Shown piece by piece: positions 1 through 5,563 of a stretch of DNA of 6,970 bases. The stretch's first letter is position 1; the number at the start of each line of letters is the position of its first letter. A model generated the notes under the pieces. The model made no database searches, was not told the DNA's origin, and saw only the letters and a program-made list of their open reading frames with translations. Position numbers and translations under genes: made by a program. Source of the DNA: Pseudomonadota bacterium. GTDB lineage: Bacteria > Bdellovibrionota > UBA1018 > CAIMNF01. Location: assembly GCA_027482725.1 (NCBI GenBank), contig JAIXVT010000285.1, positions 1 to 6,970 on the forward strand, written 5' to 3'.

Positions 1-762
1 CATTGCCAAAACCACTCCAACCTGAAACTGCGACTGAATTACGGCAAAAGCCTGTGACACCGCGACCTGCACCACAGACCAGGGGAAAAACCAGAGCAAA
101 ACCCATGCGCCTGCCTGTGCGCCCAATGCCTGAATCCCAAGCGTTAACATCATGGCCAATGAGATGAAAAAAATTACCGAATCCAGTTGGACTTGCCCCG
201 TTAAACACACCAAAGATCCTAAACCCACCCAAAAATTAAGCACGGTCAGCAAAGCGGAGGTCTTCCGTTTGTTTTTCAGAAATAAAAAAACGGACTCGGC
301 ACACGACAATAGAAGCAAAACAACAACCAACCCCCACCAGACCAAAGGGTACTGCTCCAATACTTGTCCGGTAATGCGAGACCAAAATACCACTGCACTC
401 ATCGCCCATGGACCAAAAATAAGAGCAAAATCTAGCGGCTTAATCCCAGAAAAAAGCCTGTGAAAAAGCCATCGGTCCAAGGTCGAAAATCCAAGGAAAA
501 TTGCGGGAATTCCGATCAAAAACCAACGCTCTTGGTCTTCTGGGTCAACAACACTGGCTTGTGCCAAAATAACCCAAAGAAAAAACTTAATGCTCGACCA
601 AACTTGGACTTCTTTGAGTCGTGAAGTGTCGGACTCTATCCAAACCAAAACCATCGCAGAAAACAAAGTACCGCCTAGCGCATATAGCGCTGAATTCATT
701 GTCGGCTCATAAACTCCGTACGCTAAAAAAATCAAGGAAAGTGCGGATAAAAACGGCTTCAC
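1..762 (-). CDS. Antiporter-like membrane subunit (NuoL/M/N type), 3' end beyond window
   Basis: This open frame of 254 codons starts at GTG 762-760 and stays open to base 1, so its C-terminus lies outside the window. The GTG overlaps the upstream stop by 4 nt (GTGA), and an AGGGGGA ribosome site sits 5 nt before it. The product is very hydrophobic, with roughly seven or eight membrane segments. Residues 107-189 follow the layout of the core of the proton-pumping antiporter family: ALIFGPWAMSAVVFW (113-127) sits where NuoL/M have the ALIHxATMVxAGVY helix, and KRKTSALLTVLNFWVGLGSL (165-184) sits where they have the DIKRxLAYSTxSxxG helix. The match is in pattern, not identity: the family histidine is replaced by Phe, and Lys 163/165/167 are the only candidates for the DIKR lysine. 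I infer a NuoM- or NuoN-position subunit of the complex encoded upstream. L, M or N identity cannot be decided from the fragment. Confidence 0.72.
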   Translation of the reverse strand, partial: MKPFLSALSLIFLAYGVYEPTMNSALYALGGTLFSAMVLVWIESDTSRLKEVQVWSSIKFFLWVILAQASVVDPEDQERWFLIGIPAIFLGFSTLDRWLFHRLFSGIKPLDFALIFGPWAMSAVVFWSRITGQVLEQYPLVWWGLVVVLLLLSCAESVFLFLKNKRKTSALLTVLNFWVGLGSLVCLTGQVQLDSVIFFISLAMMLTLGIQALGAQAGAWVLLWFFPWSVVQVAVSQAFAVIQSQFQVGVVLAM

Positions 763-1913
763 ACCAATCCCCCTGACCAAAACTGAATGATTAAAAAAAT
801 CGCCACGGCCACTCCCGCAAGCATGAGATGAATTTCATCTACCACCGATTCCGGACGGGCCTCGGGATAGGGAGACCGAGGCTTAGAATCCCCGAGGTCG
901 GAAATGAAACCCCTTTCCATTCGACTGCGAAACCGCTTTCCCCATCCGCTCACCCAGACGGTACAAACATGTAAAAGGTGAGCCGCTTTATGGTCCAGTT
1001 TCAAGCGGTGAACCAAAAAGGCGATCAAAGCTCCGCCTGGAATAATGCCCATCCAAGGACCAAGTTCCATCGAAAACGTCCAGCGATCGGGATGTTCCAG
1101 GCCGGTTAAAAAATACCCAAGAGCCACAATCAACGCCGAATTTAGAACCACATCCAAGGTGCGAGTTTCTCTCTTTTCGTAAGAAAACACGGGAATAACC
1201 AAATGCGCACCAAGTAATACGATTATTCCTATCCAGCCCGACTCGTTTGCCGAGAGAACCCACTTATGGGCTTCGGTTCCGGGTAATCCAATAATGAGAA
1301 GCGATAAAACTACCCAATCCCAAAGCTGAATGGTCCGCATCGACCCCAAAACAAGAGCGCCCATCCACACCAATCGGTCAAATTGATCGGTAGAAAATCC
1401 TGTTAGTATCGTCAACACCCATACCCAGCGCTGCACAAGGGTGAGATGGGAACACAACAAAACCAAACTGGTTAGACCTGAAGAAATGGCCCAAGCGTCC
1501 GCATGTAGCGCGGACGGATCTAACGCCAATGCAACGATTCCGCCGGTAATCACGCCTACCGTTGGGGATAATCCCAAAATACACAGCGCCAAAGCAACCG
1601 GGTAGAAACCCGAGGAAATCTGAAAATCTACACGATTTAAAATGGAGAGAAGAAACAACCCGACAAAACCGGTTAACCGGCGATTCCACTCCAAACCCCG
1701 GGGCGAATCGGAAAGCCACTGCAACAACGCAATAGAAAATAGACCAACAGAATATCCGCCCCAGGACGACGGCAAAAGCAGCGTGCACAAGGGCAATACG
1801 TAAACCCAATTTTGGGGCTTAATCCAAATCTGAACCCCTAAAAAAATAACGGCAAAAACCACTGCAAAAAGATCAAATTGGGGGAATACCCAAGGGGAAA
1901 ACGGGAAACTCAT
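759..1913 (-). CDS. Shortened antiporter-like membrane subunit (NuoL/M-like)
   Basis: This is a 384-residue polytopic membrane protein with about 12-14 predicted hydrophobic segments. It starts at ATG 1913, which overlaps the nuoK-like stop by 4 nt and follows a strong GGGAGGG site. The clearest family trace is residues 198-243, where a hydrophobic helix ends in IIGLPGTEAHKWVL and is followed by another helix. This matches the LAGLPPxxGFxxK segment of NuoL/M/N and Mrp antiporters, with Lys 217 at the place of the family lysine. The C-terminal part has a basic amphipathic stretch (303-345, rich in Lys/Arg), then a soluble proline-rich linker and a final membrane helix (362-381). NuoL is usually about 600 residues and NuoM/N about 480-500, so this is a reduced version, and I cannot find the TM5 Glu and TM7 Lys signatures with confidence. 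Its position after K corresponds to NuoL. I infer an ion-translocating or structural arm subunit. Confidence 0.72.
   Translation of the reverse strand: MSFPFSPWVFPQFDLFAVVFAVIFLGVQIWIKPQNWVYVLPLCTLLLPSSWGGYSVGLFSIALLQWLSDSPRGLEWNRRLTGFVGLFLLSILNRVDFQISSGFYPVALALCILGLSPTVGVITGGIVALALDPSALHADAWAISSGLTSLVLLCSHLTLVQRWVWVLTILTGFSTDQFDRLVWMGALVLGSMRTIQLWDWVVLSLLIIGLPGTEAHKWVLSANESGWIGIIVLLGAHLVIPVFSYEKRETRTLDVVLNSALIVALGYFLTGLEHPDRWTFSMELGPWMGIIPGGALIAFLVHRLKLDHKAAHLLHVCTVWVSGWGKRFRSRMERGFISDLGDSKPRSPYPEARPESVVDEIHLMLAGVAVAIFLIIQFWSGGLV
768..774 (-). promoter_or_regulatory. Ribosome binding site for the GTG-started antiporter-like gene
   Basis: AGGGGGA on the minus strand lies 5 nt upstream of the GTG at 762-760, inside the 3' end of the preceding gene. 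It supports initiation at this GTG rather than at a later ATG, where the first in-frame one is about 20 codons in. Confidence 0.55.
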
Positions 1914-2134
1914 GATTTACCCTCCCAGGAAAGCACGCCGATCATGACTCCCAATACCCCAAAGGCAAGCGCAAAAATCACTTGTGATACTCCGTCTGAA
2001 CGGAGAGCAAAAAAGAATCCGATAGCCCCAAGAGCGAACAAATAATCCAAAAGAGCCATCCGCCAAGTCATCCGAGTAAGGCCACGGAGCAAACACGAGC
2101 AGAACGCCAAGAGACTCAAGATCTCGGCCATCAT
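1910..2134 (-). CDS. nuoK: NuoK-like small membrane subunit
   Basis: This is a 74-residue hydrophobic protein with three membrane helices. NuoK is usually about 100 residues. The start is ATG 2134 (ATGA overlap with the upstream stop) or ATG 2131, both served by the GAGGGGG site at 2144-2138. The pattern fits NuoK: the RMALLDYLF segment (25-33) aligns with the TM2 segment of Escherichia coli NuoK that carries Glu36, here replaced by Asp30. The DGVSQVIFALAFGVLGVMIG stretch (47-66) aligns with TM3, where the second membrane glutamate (Glu72 in E. coli) is replaced by Gly62. In complex I both glutamates belong to the central hydrophilic axis used for proton transfer, so this subunit keeps only one acidic residue. 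Position between J and L agrees with NuoK. The identification rests on pattern, position and size and would be weak in a simple similarity search. Confidence 0.68.
   Translation of the reverse strand: MMAEILSLLAFCSCLLRGLTRMTWRMALLDYLFALGAIGFFFALRSDGVSQVIFALAFGVLGVMIGVLSWEGKS
1920..1926 (-). promoter_or_regulatory. Strong Shine-Dalgarno site for the NuoL/M-like gene
   Basis: GGGAGGG on the minus strand contains a perfect GGAGG core (1925-1921), 7 nt from the ATG at 1913. It lies within the nuoK-like coding sequence. It is the strongest ribosome site in the operon and suggests independent initiation as well as translational coupling. Confidence 0.65.
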
Positions 2135-2565
2135 GAACCCCCTCGATTTTCATCATGCGGACCGGCCACCTGAATACCGACCCAAAGAACAAGCGAAAGA
2201 ATGGTCAGACAAATCAGCAAAGTAGCGAGTAACGATGCGGGCTCGGACCATATCTCAGAAGGCGGGGGGGCATCCCAACGGGGTGAATCCGCCGAAATCA
2301 CGCCTATAAACAATGTTGCCCAAAAAACAGCTGCACCAACCCAACTCCAAATGTTCAGCCGCAAAGGAGTCAGGAGGTAAGACTGCATCATCATCGCCAT
2401 CAACCCCGGGATCAACATCACTAACCCGAGAAGACCAAAATTAAAAAAATAAGGGATAGCAATGACAAAAACGATCAAGGCATCACTTGCCATCTGAACC
2501 TTTAAATACGGCATCCAACGGATAAGCGAAAGGAGCGCCAGCAAAATCGCCAAAACTTCGATCAT
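2131..2565 (-). CDS. nuoJ: NuoJ-like membrane subunit
   Basis: This 144-residue protein has four or five hydrophobic helices, at roughly 2-16, 29-41, 43-60, 71-91 and 109-133. A proline-rich polar loop (92-108) precedes the last one. NuoJ proteins are usually 160-200 residues with five helices, and their last helix has an ASLLLLVALVGA-type pattern; the EPASLLATLLICLTILSL stretch (108-125) resembles it. There is no other diagnostic motif, so the assignment depends on topology and on the position between nuoI and the NuoK-like gene, which is exactly where nuoJ lies in nuo operons. The start is ATG 2565, overlapping the nuoI stop by 4 nt; the ribosome site there is weak, so translational coupling is likely. 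It would sit in the membrane next to NuoK. An unrelated small membrane protein in this place cannot be excluded. Confidence 0.6.
   Translation of the reverse strand: MIEVLAILLALLSLIRWMPYLKVQMASDALIVFVIAIPYFFNFGLLGLVMLIPGLMAMMMQSYLLTPLRLNIWSWVGAAVFWATLFIGVISADSPRWDAPPPSEIWSEPASLLATLLICLTILSLVLWVGIQVAGPHDENRGGS
2138..2144 (-). promoter_or_regulatory. Ribosome binding site for the NuoK-like gene
   Basis: GAGGGGG on the minus strand precedes two consecutive ATG codons (2134 and 2131). Counting from the GAGG core, the spacing is 6 nt to the first ATG and 9 nt to the second, so the first is slightly favoured. The second would give a 1-nt TGATG overlap instead of the 4-nt ATGA overlap. Confidence 0.5.
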
Positions 2566-2957
2566 ATGTCCAACCGGCCTTTACCAAAAGAGAGCACTTG
2601 ACCCTCGGCTCCGGCGCTTGCATTTTGAATGTGTTTGGTTTGCGTCAACGACTCTGGCTCACACGCATCTACACACAAACCGCAGAAAATACACTCCGAA
2701 ATCCTTACATCAAATTTCGACACCCATAAGCGAAAGCTTTTAGGCTGTTCTTGGGTTTCAATATCTATACATCCCGTAGGGCAAACCTGGGCACAATCTC
2801 TACACCCCGTGCAGGTCGAAATCGTGTTAGCAATCAGCCCACGACTTCGAATAGGTAAATCTTCAACACTGCGGGACGAGATGGGATCAGGATAAAGCTC
2901 GGTCTCCACTTTGCGGGCGTGATCTTTGTTAAGAAAAAAATCAATCAAAGGCTTCAT
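2562..2957 (-). CDS. nuoI: NuoI-like 2x[4Fe-4S] ferredoxin subunit
   Basis: This 131-residue protein carries two ferredoxin motifs. CTGCRDCAQVCP (Cys 49, 52, 55, 59) and CIFCGLCVDACEP (Cys 89, 92, 95, 99) are the eight ligands expected for clusters N6a and N6b of complex I. The ISECIFCGLCVDAC stretch (86-99) is especially close to the NuoI family wording (RCIFCGxCxxAC), which separates it from general ferredoxins. Residues 1-45 form the usual membrane-proximal N-terminal part, including ELYPD. In complex I NuoI passes electrons from the NuoG chain to N2 in NuoB. Here no NuoE, F or G is encoded alongside, so I infer that this subunit may be the entry point for electrons, possibly from a soluble ferredoxin or flavodoxin. 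The start is ATG 2957, overlapping the nuoH-like stop by 4 nt, with a GAGGT site at 2968-2964. The Ala-Cys-Glu-Pro ending of the second motif departs mildly from the usual Ala-Cys-Pro. Confidence 0.9.
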   Translation of the reverse strand: MKPLIDFFLNKDHARKVETELYPDPISSRSVEDLPIRSRGLIANTISTCTGCRDCAQVCPTGCIDIETQEQPKSFRLWVSKFDVRISECIFCGLCVDACEPESLTQTKHIQNASAGAEGQVLSFGKGRLDI

Positions 2958-3703
2958 GTATAAACCTCGAGTCCAAGCTTAACCGCAAAAGCAACAAGAA
3001 CCACCAAGACAGCCCAAGGGAAAAAATAATTACGAAACAACTCCTGGCGATTGCTAAACGTAAAAAAACCCACATACCGAGCTAGCACAGAATGGAGAAG
3101 ATAAATTGCTGCCGAAAAAACAAAAGGCACCAACGTGATTCCATTTGGCGGAAAAACAAAATCTTTTGAAACCACAAAGCACCACGAAAAAAATGCGAAC
3201 CGGAGAATCCAACCGGAATCCCGGCTCCAGCCGTAAGGGGGAACACCTAAAAAAATTCCACCCAGAACGAAGGCAAAAAAACCCGAAAAAAGGGATACTC
3301 CATACATGGATTCATGCCCCGACGGCTCCAAGAGAGCTATCGCCACCAGGGGCAAAAACGTCATCAACTGAAACTCAAATTGCTCTCTTCTTCGGATTTC
3401 TGCGCTTGGATTATCCAAAAAATGAAGTCCAAAAAATTGAAAAAAAAGAAAGATCAACAACGAGAGGATAAAATGCCCAGGCACACGGAGCACAGCACCC
3501 ACCATGAGCAGAGAAACCAAAATCAAGTTACCAAGTGCGCCATAATCTAAAGCATTTTTTGATAGCCCGAAATTTTTTAATCTCGTGGTTATGGGCATTC
3601 CCACTCTTGCCTCATGACGAATCAAATAGACGTGTTCCGCCAACAGGACAAGTACCGCACAAGGTATCCACATGATCAATGTCGCGATCTGGCCCAAGCT
3701 CAT
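2954..3703 (-). CDS. nuoH: NuoH-like membrane subunit, shortened
   Basis: This 249-residue polytopic membrane protein is shorter than NuoH (about 320-350) and closer to the length of short hydrogenase counterparts. I chose ATG 3703 because it makes an ATGA overlap with the nuoD-like stop. An in-frame ATG at 3748 would add 15 polar residues buried in nuoD. About six or seven helices are visible. Family traces in order: AEHVYLIRHEARVGMP (22-37), at the place of the ERKxxxxxQxRxGPN loop; FLDNPSAEIRRREQFEF (95-111), at the place of the loop read as PFDxPEAExELxxG in NuoH or DDPxTHLELTMIHE in group 4 hydrogenases; and FSNRQELFRNYFFPW (216-230), resembling the PRxRYDQLMxxxWKxLLP C-terminal helix of NuoH. 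In complex I this subunit forms much of the quinone chamber and links the redox arm to the pumps. Several of its acidic loop residues are absent here, which matches the altered NuoD-like partner. Confidence 0.75.
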   Translation of the reverse strand: MSLGQIATLIMWIPCAVLVLLAEHVYLIRHEARVGMPITTRLKNFGLSKNALDYGALGNLILVSLLMVGAVLRVPGHFILSLLIFLFFQFFGLHFLDNPSAEIRRREQFEFQLMTFLPLVAIALLEPSGHESMYGVSLFSGFFAFVLGGIFLGVPPYGWSRDSGWILRFAFFSWCFVVSKDFVFPPNGITLVPFVFSAAIYLLHSVLARYVGFFTFSNRQELFRNYFFPWAVLVVLVAFAVKLGLEVYT

Positions 3704-4767
3704 AGATCGATTTCCCCCGCATGAATTCCCATGGACTTTACAATCCAAAGCACTTCGTCAATCCGTGCTCCGATCAATGCTTCGCGCAGTGAGTCCTTGA
3801 TTTTATGGGACGGGGTCTCTAAAGAAACCCCTTGAATGCGTCCTTGTTTTACGCTGACGTGCAACATGTAGCTCCCACGCCAAGTATCCCCTGTGGCGAC
3901 ACCTTCACCATCACTGATACGATCCAACTGCTTAAAGTCCCAGCGTGGCAAAACAGGGTAGAGTCCAGGGTTCTTCAGGAGCTCCTGAATTTTGTCTTGC
4001 ACTTGATTTAGGCTTCGATAAGCGTATTTCCAACGCGACAAAACAGTAGACGGAACCCCGGATCTCGCCACCAAATCGTCATGGCGTCCCGACTTGACCA
4101 CTCCAACCTCCATTGCATCCGGCGATGTTTTAGAAGAAAAAAAGAAAAACTCTTCCATCAATGGTGATAAAGCCTGGAGGCCAGACATCCACTCCAACAA
4201 CCGGTCACGGAACCCCTGCGAAATCGACCAGCGGACTCCTCCCGGGAAAAAATAGGTATAACCCAAGCGCGAACCCGTCATGAGCTCACTCAGATCACGC
4301 GCCGACTCGATTTTTCGGCCAATCCATTGCGCCAATACAATTTGATCCCGACTGAGCGCTAATTCGAAAAAATAGCCTAAAATTTCTTGGGCCTCCCCAA
4401 AATCATTCATCAAATTTCGGATTAATCTGACTTGAGGAGGAGTGTCCTGATCCATCAATGATTCGAGCGCCGAAGCCATAAGGGATTCGGCAAGATACGG
4501 GCGCTGATTCTGAAACTTGGACAACAGGTGTGTTGCGGCTAAAAGCTTTCGACCTACTGTTTTTGCGATTAGGTTTTTGGAAAGGTACCCAAAACCAAAT
4601 TCAGCATCTAGGACTCTTCCTCGAAAAACCTGAACATCCACATCAAAGGGAAGCAACACTTCTAAGGGTCCCACAGGACGTGGCTTAAATGCGCTAAAAC
4701 GGATTCTCTCGCCTTGTAAGCGCAAACCTAACTGGACCGAAACAGGGGGAGCTGATTCAGGATTCAA
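3700..4767 (-). CDS. nuoD: NuoD-like (49-kDa/hydrogenase large-subunit-like) protein without quinone or NiFe site
   Basis: This 355-residue soluble protein (NuoD is about 400) starts with TTG 4767, overlapping the nuoB stop as TTGA. It follows the NuoD fold from end to end: VLDAEFGFGYL (52-62) at VxxxxPxxGYLHRG; an arginine-rich helix at 111-121; YFFPGGVRWSISQGF (172-186) at YxRxGGVxxDLPxGF; DLVARSGV (231-238) at GLTGxxLRASGV; and RGSYMLHVSV...SMGIHAGEIDL (297-355) at the RGExxYYxVSDG...SLDPVMGDVDR end. The residues that matter are changed. There is not one cysteine in the protein, so no NiFe centre is possible. The HPxxHG loop carrying the quinone-site histidine is replaced by VGPLEVLLP (32-40), HRGxEK becomes LSKNLI, and the C-terminal SLD/SID becomes SMG before GEID. 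A segment of about 20 residues around 235-250 is also lost. The partner NuoB keeps N2. I infer a docking or scaffold role, or a different electron acceptor. Confidence 0.85.
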   Translation of the reverse strand: MNPESAPPVSVQLGLRLQGERIRFSAFKPRPVGPLEVLLPFDVDVQVFRGRVLDAEFGFGYLSKNLIAKTVGRKLLAATHLLSKFQNQRPYLAESLMASALESLMDQDTPPQVRLIRNLMNDFGEAQEILGYFFELALSRDQIVLAQWIGRKIESARDLSELMTGSRLGYTYFFPGGVRWSISQGFRDRLLEWMSGLQALSPLMEEFFFFSSKTSPDAMEVGVVKSGRHDDLVARSGVPSTVLSRWKYAYRSLNQVQDKIQELLKNPGLYPVLPRWDFKQLDRISDGEGVATGDTWRGSYMLHVSVKQGRIQGVSLETPSHKIKDSLREALIGARIDEVLWIVKSMGIHAGEIDL

Positions 4768-5156
4768 GATGCACCCGCCATCGTATCTTTAAACAAAAGG
4801 AGTGCGTTCATGATTGCTTCAGGGCGCGGAGCGCATCCGGGAACATGGAAATCCAGATCCAAAAACTCCGTCGTAATATCCCCTCCGCCAAATAAGCCCG
4901 TGGGACGGGCGCAGGTTCCTAATCCAACAATTTTTAAATTTGGGTGCTGAATCTTCAGCGCCTTTACTTTTTCTACTAAATGCGAACTCAAAAATCCCTG
5001 AAAAATCACGAGATCCACCGGATCGTCTTGATCTGCCTGAATAAATCCAAGACGCTCAATATCATACCGAGAAGCGCGGACTGCCGTGAATTCATCCCCA
5101 CAACAAGATGCTCCAAAAAACCGATAACGAAAAATCTCAGCCACTTTATTCTTCAT
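4764..5156 (-). CDS. nuoB: NuoB-like subunit carrying cluster N2
   Basis: This 130-residue protein is clearly a NuoB / hydrogenase small-subunit relative. It has all four N2 ligands in the expected order: the tandem Cys18-Cys19 in FGASCCGDEF, Cys82 in GLGTCARPTG, and Cys108 in VPGCAPRPEAI. The SRYDIERLGF stretch (29-38) matches the RYDxxRFG family segment, and VDLVIFQGFLS (47-57) matches VMIVAGTVT. Length is a little under the family's 160-220 residues because the N-terminal extension is minimal. N2 is the last cluster of complex I, and the equivalent proximal cluster serves the NiFe site in hydrogenases. Here its partner large subunit is altered, so the electron path beyond N2 is unknown. 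The start is ATG 5156, overlapping the NuoA-like stop (ATGA). The stop overlaps the NuoD-like TTG start, leaving no space for nuoC, which normally lies between these two genes. The identification is secure. Confidence 0.93.
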   Translation of the reverse strand: MKNKVAEIFRYRFFGASCCGDEFTAVRASRYDIERLGFIQADQDDPVDLVIFQGFLSSHLVEKVKALKIQHPNLKIVGLGTCARPTGLFGGGDITTEFLDLDFHVPGCAPRPEAIMNALLLFKDTMAGAS

Positions 5157-5551
5157 GGCTTCGCCCCCGGTCCCGAACGCTTCATCAGCTGTACGGCTAA
5201 CAATAAAGACGGAAAAAGAAACAAAAATACCGCGACACGGGTACGAATTGGCTTGGTCTCATCGCCTAAAAAAAACAATATCCACACTAGCCCCCAAACC
5301 GTTGTTGCCGAAAGCGCTACACGCGCAGGCGAGTCGAAAAAAAACGGCTTAAGCGCACCATTAACCCCATCCTTAACCGCATCATCGGTTGGTTTATCGG
5401 AAAAACGAGGGGAGGAATGTTGAACAGAATTTTTACTTGAATACGGACGGGCTTCGGTTTGCCTCTTCAATCCGAATAAAAAAATAAATACGATGCTAAA
5501 GAAACCCACCCCTGCGACCCAGGCGAGAATTTGTCCTAAAATTGGGGTCAT
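5153..5551 (-). CDS. nuoA: NuoA-like three-helix membrane protein
   Basis: This 132-residue protein has one N-terminal helix (8-28), a long polar loop (29-77, charged and serine-rich), and two further helices (about 78-96 and 104-123) ending in a basic tail. That three-helix layout and first place before nuoB match NuoA. The conserved loop motif (YECG, with the cysteine near the quinone-site entrance) and the FDVE segment of TM2 are absent, and the loop is longer than usual, so sequence identity to NuoA must be low. An in-frame TTG at 5557 precedes the ATG at 5551; I prefer the ATG. No good Shine-Dalgarno site precedes either. It is the first gene of the operon, with mfd starting 40 bp away on the other strand. 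A lineage-specific membrane protein that replaced NuoA is possible. Confidence 0.6.
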   Translation of the reverse strand: MTPILGQILAWVAGVGFFSIVFIFLFGLKRQTEARPYSSKNSVQHSSPRFSDKPTDDAVKDGVNGALKPFFFDSPARVALSATTVWGLVWILFFLGDETKPIRTRVAVFLFLFPSLLLAVQLMKRSGPGAKP

Positions 5552-5563
5552 TATCAAGGACTT

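Larger units (their letters stand above)
1..5551 (-). other. Operon for a nuoC/E/F/G-less complex I-like membrane complex
   Basis: Nine same-strand genes in the order A-B-D-H-I-J-K-antiporter-antiporter are joined by eight 4-nt stop/start overlaps (six ATGA, one TTGA, one GTGA). Intergenic space is zero throughout, and the last gene continues past the window. The order equals the canonical nuo order with C, E, F and G removed. I infer one polycistronic transcript with coupled translation, giving fixed subunit ratios for one membrane complex. No terminator lies between the genes. Confidence 0.8.

Noticed and set aside
152..463. Plus-strand open frame of 103 codons
   Set aside because: It lies opposite the GTG-started membrane protein, its translation is low-complexity and polar with no family pattern, and it lacks a ribosome site. 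It is a shadow of the minus-strand gene.
2264..2270. Run of seven G in the NuoJ-like gene as a phase-variable tract
   Set aside because: It encodes a proline-rich loop in frame, is short for slippage, and is the only such run. There is no sign of a switched frame.
3704..3748. Upstream in-frame ATG for the NuoH-like gene at 3748
   Set aside because: It would add 15 polar cysteine- and glycine-rich residues before the first helix and overlap nuoD by 49 nt. ATG 3703 gives the 4-nt overlap seen at every other junction.
3700..5156. [NiFe]-hydrogenase (Ech/Hyf-type) small and large subunits
   Set aside because: The large subunit has no cysteine, so neither CxxC nickel-binding pair exists. Gene order also follows nuo, not a hydrogenase operon.
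5459..5494. Possible mfd promoter (TTCAAT / 17 nt / TACGAT) inside the NuoA-like gene
   Set aside because: Only three of six -35 bases match, and the A-rich surroundings make such matches common. It is not strong enough to list.
5552..5557. TTG start two codons upstream for the NuoA-like gene
   Set aside because: ATG 5551 is the better codon, and no ribosome site favours the TTG. The difference is only two residues.
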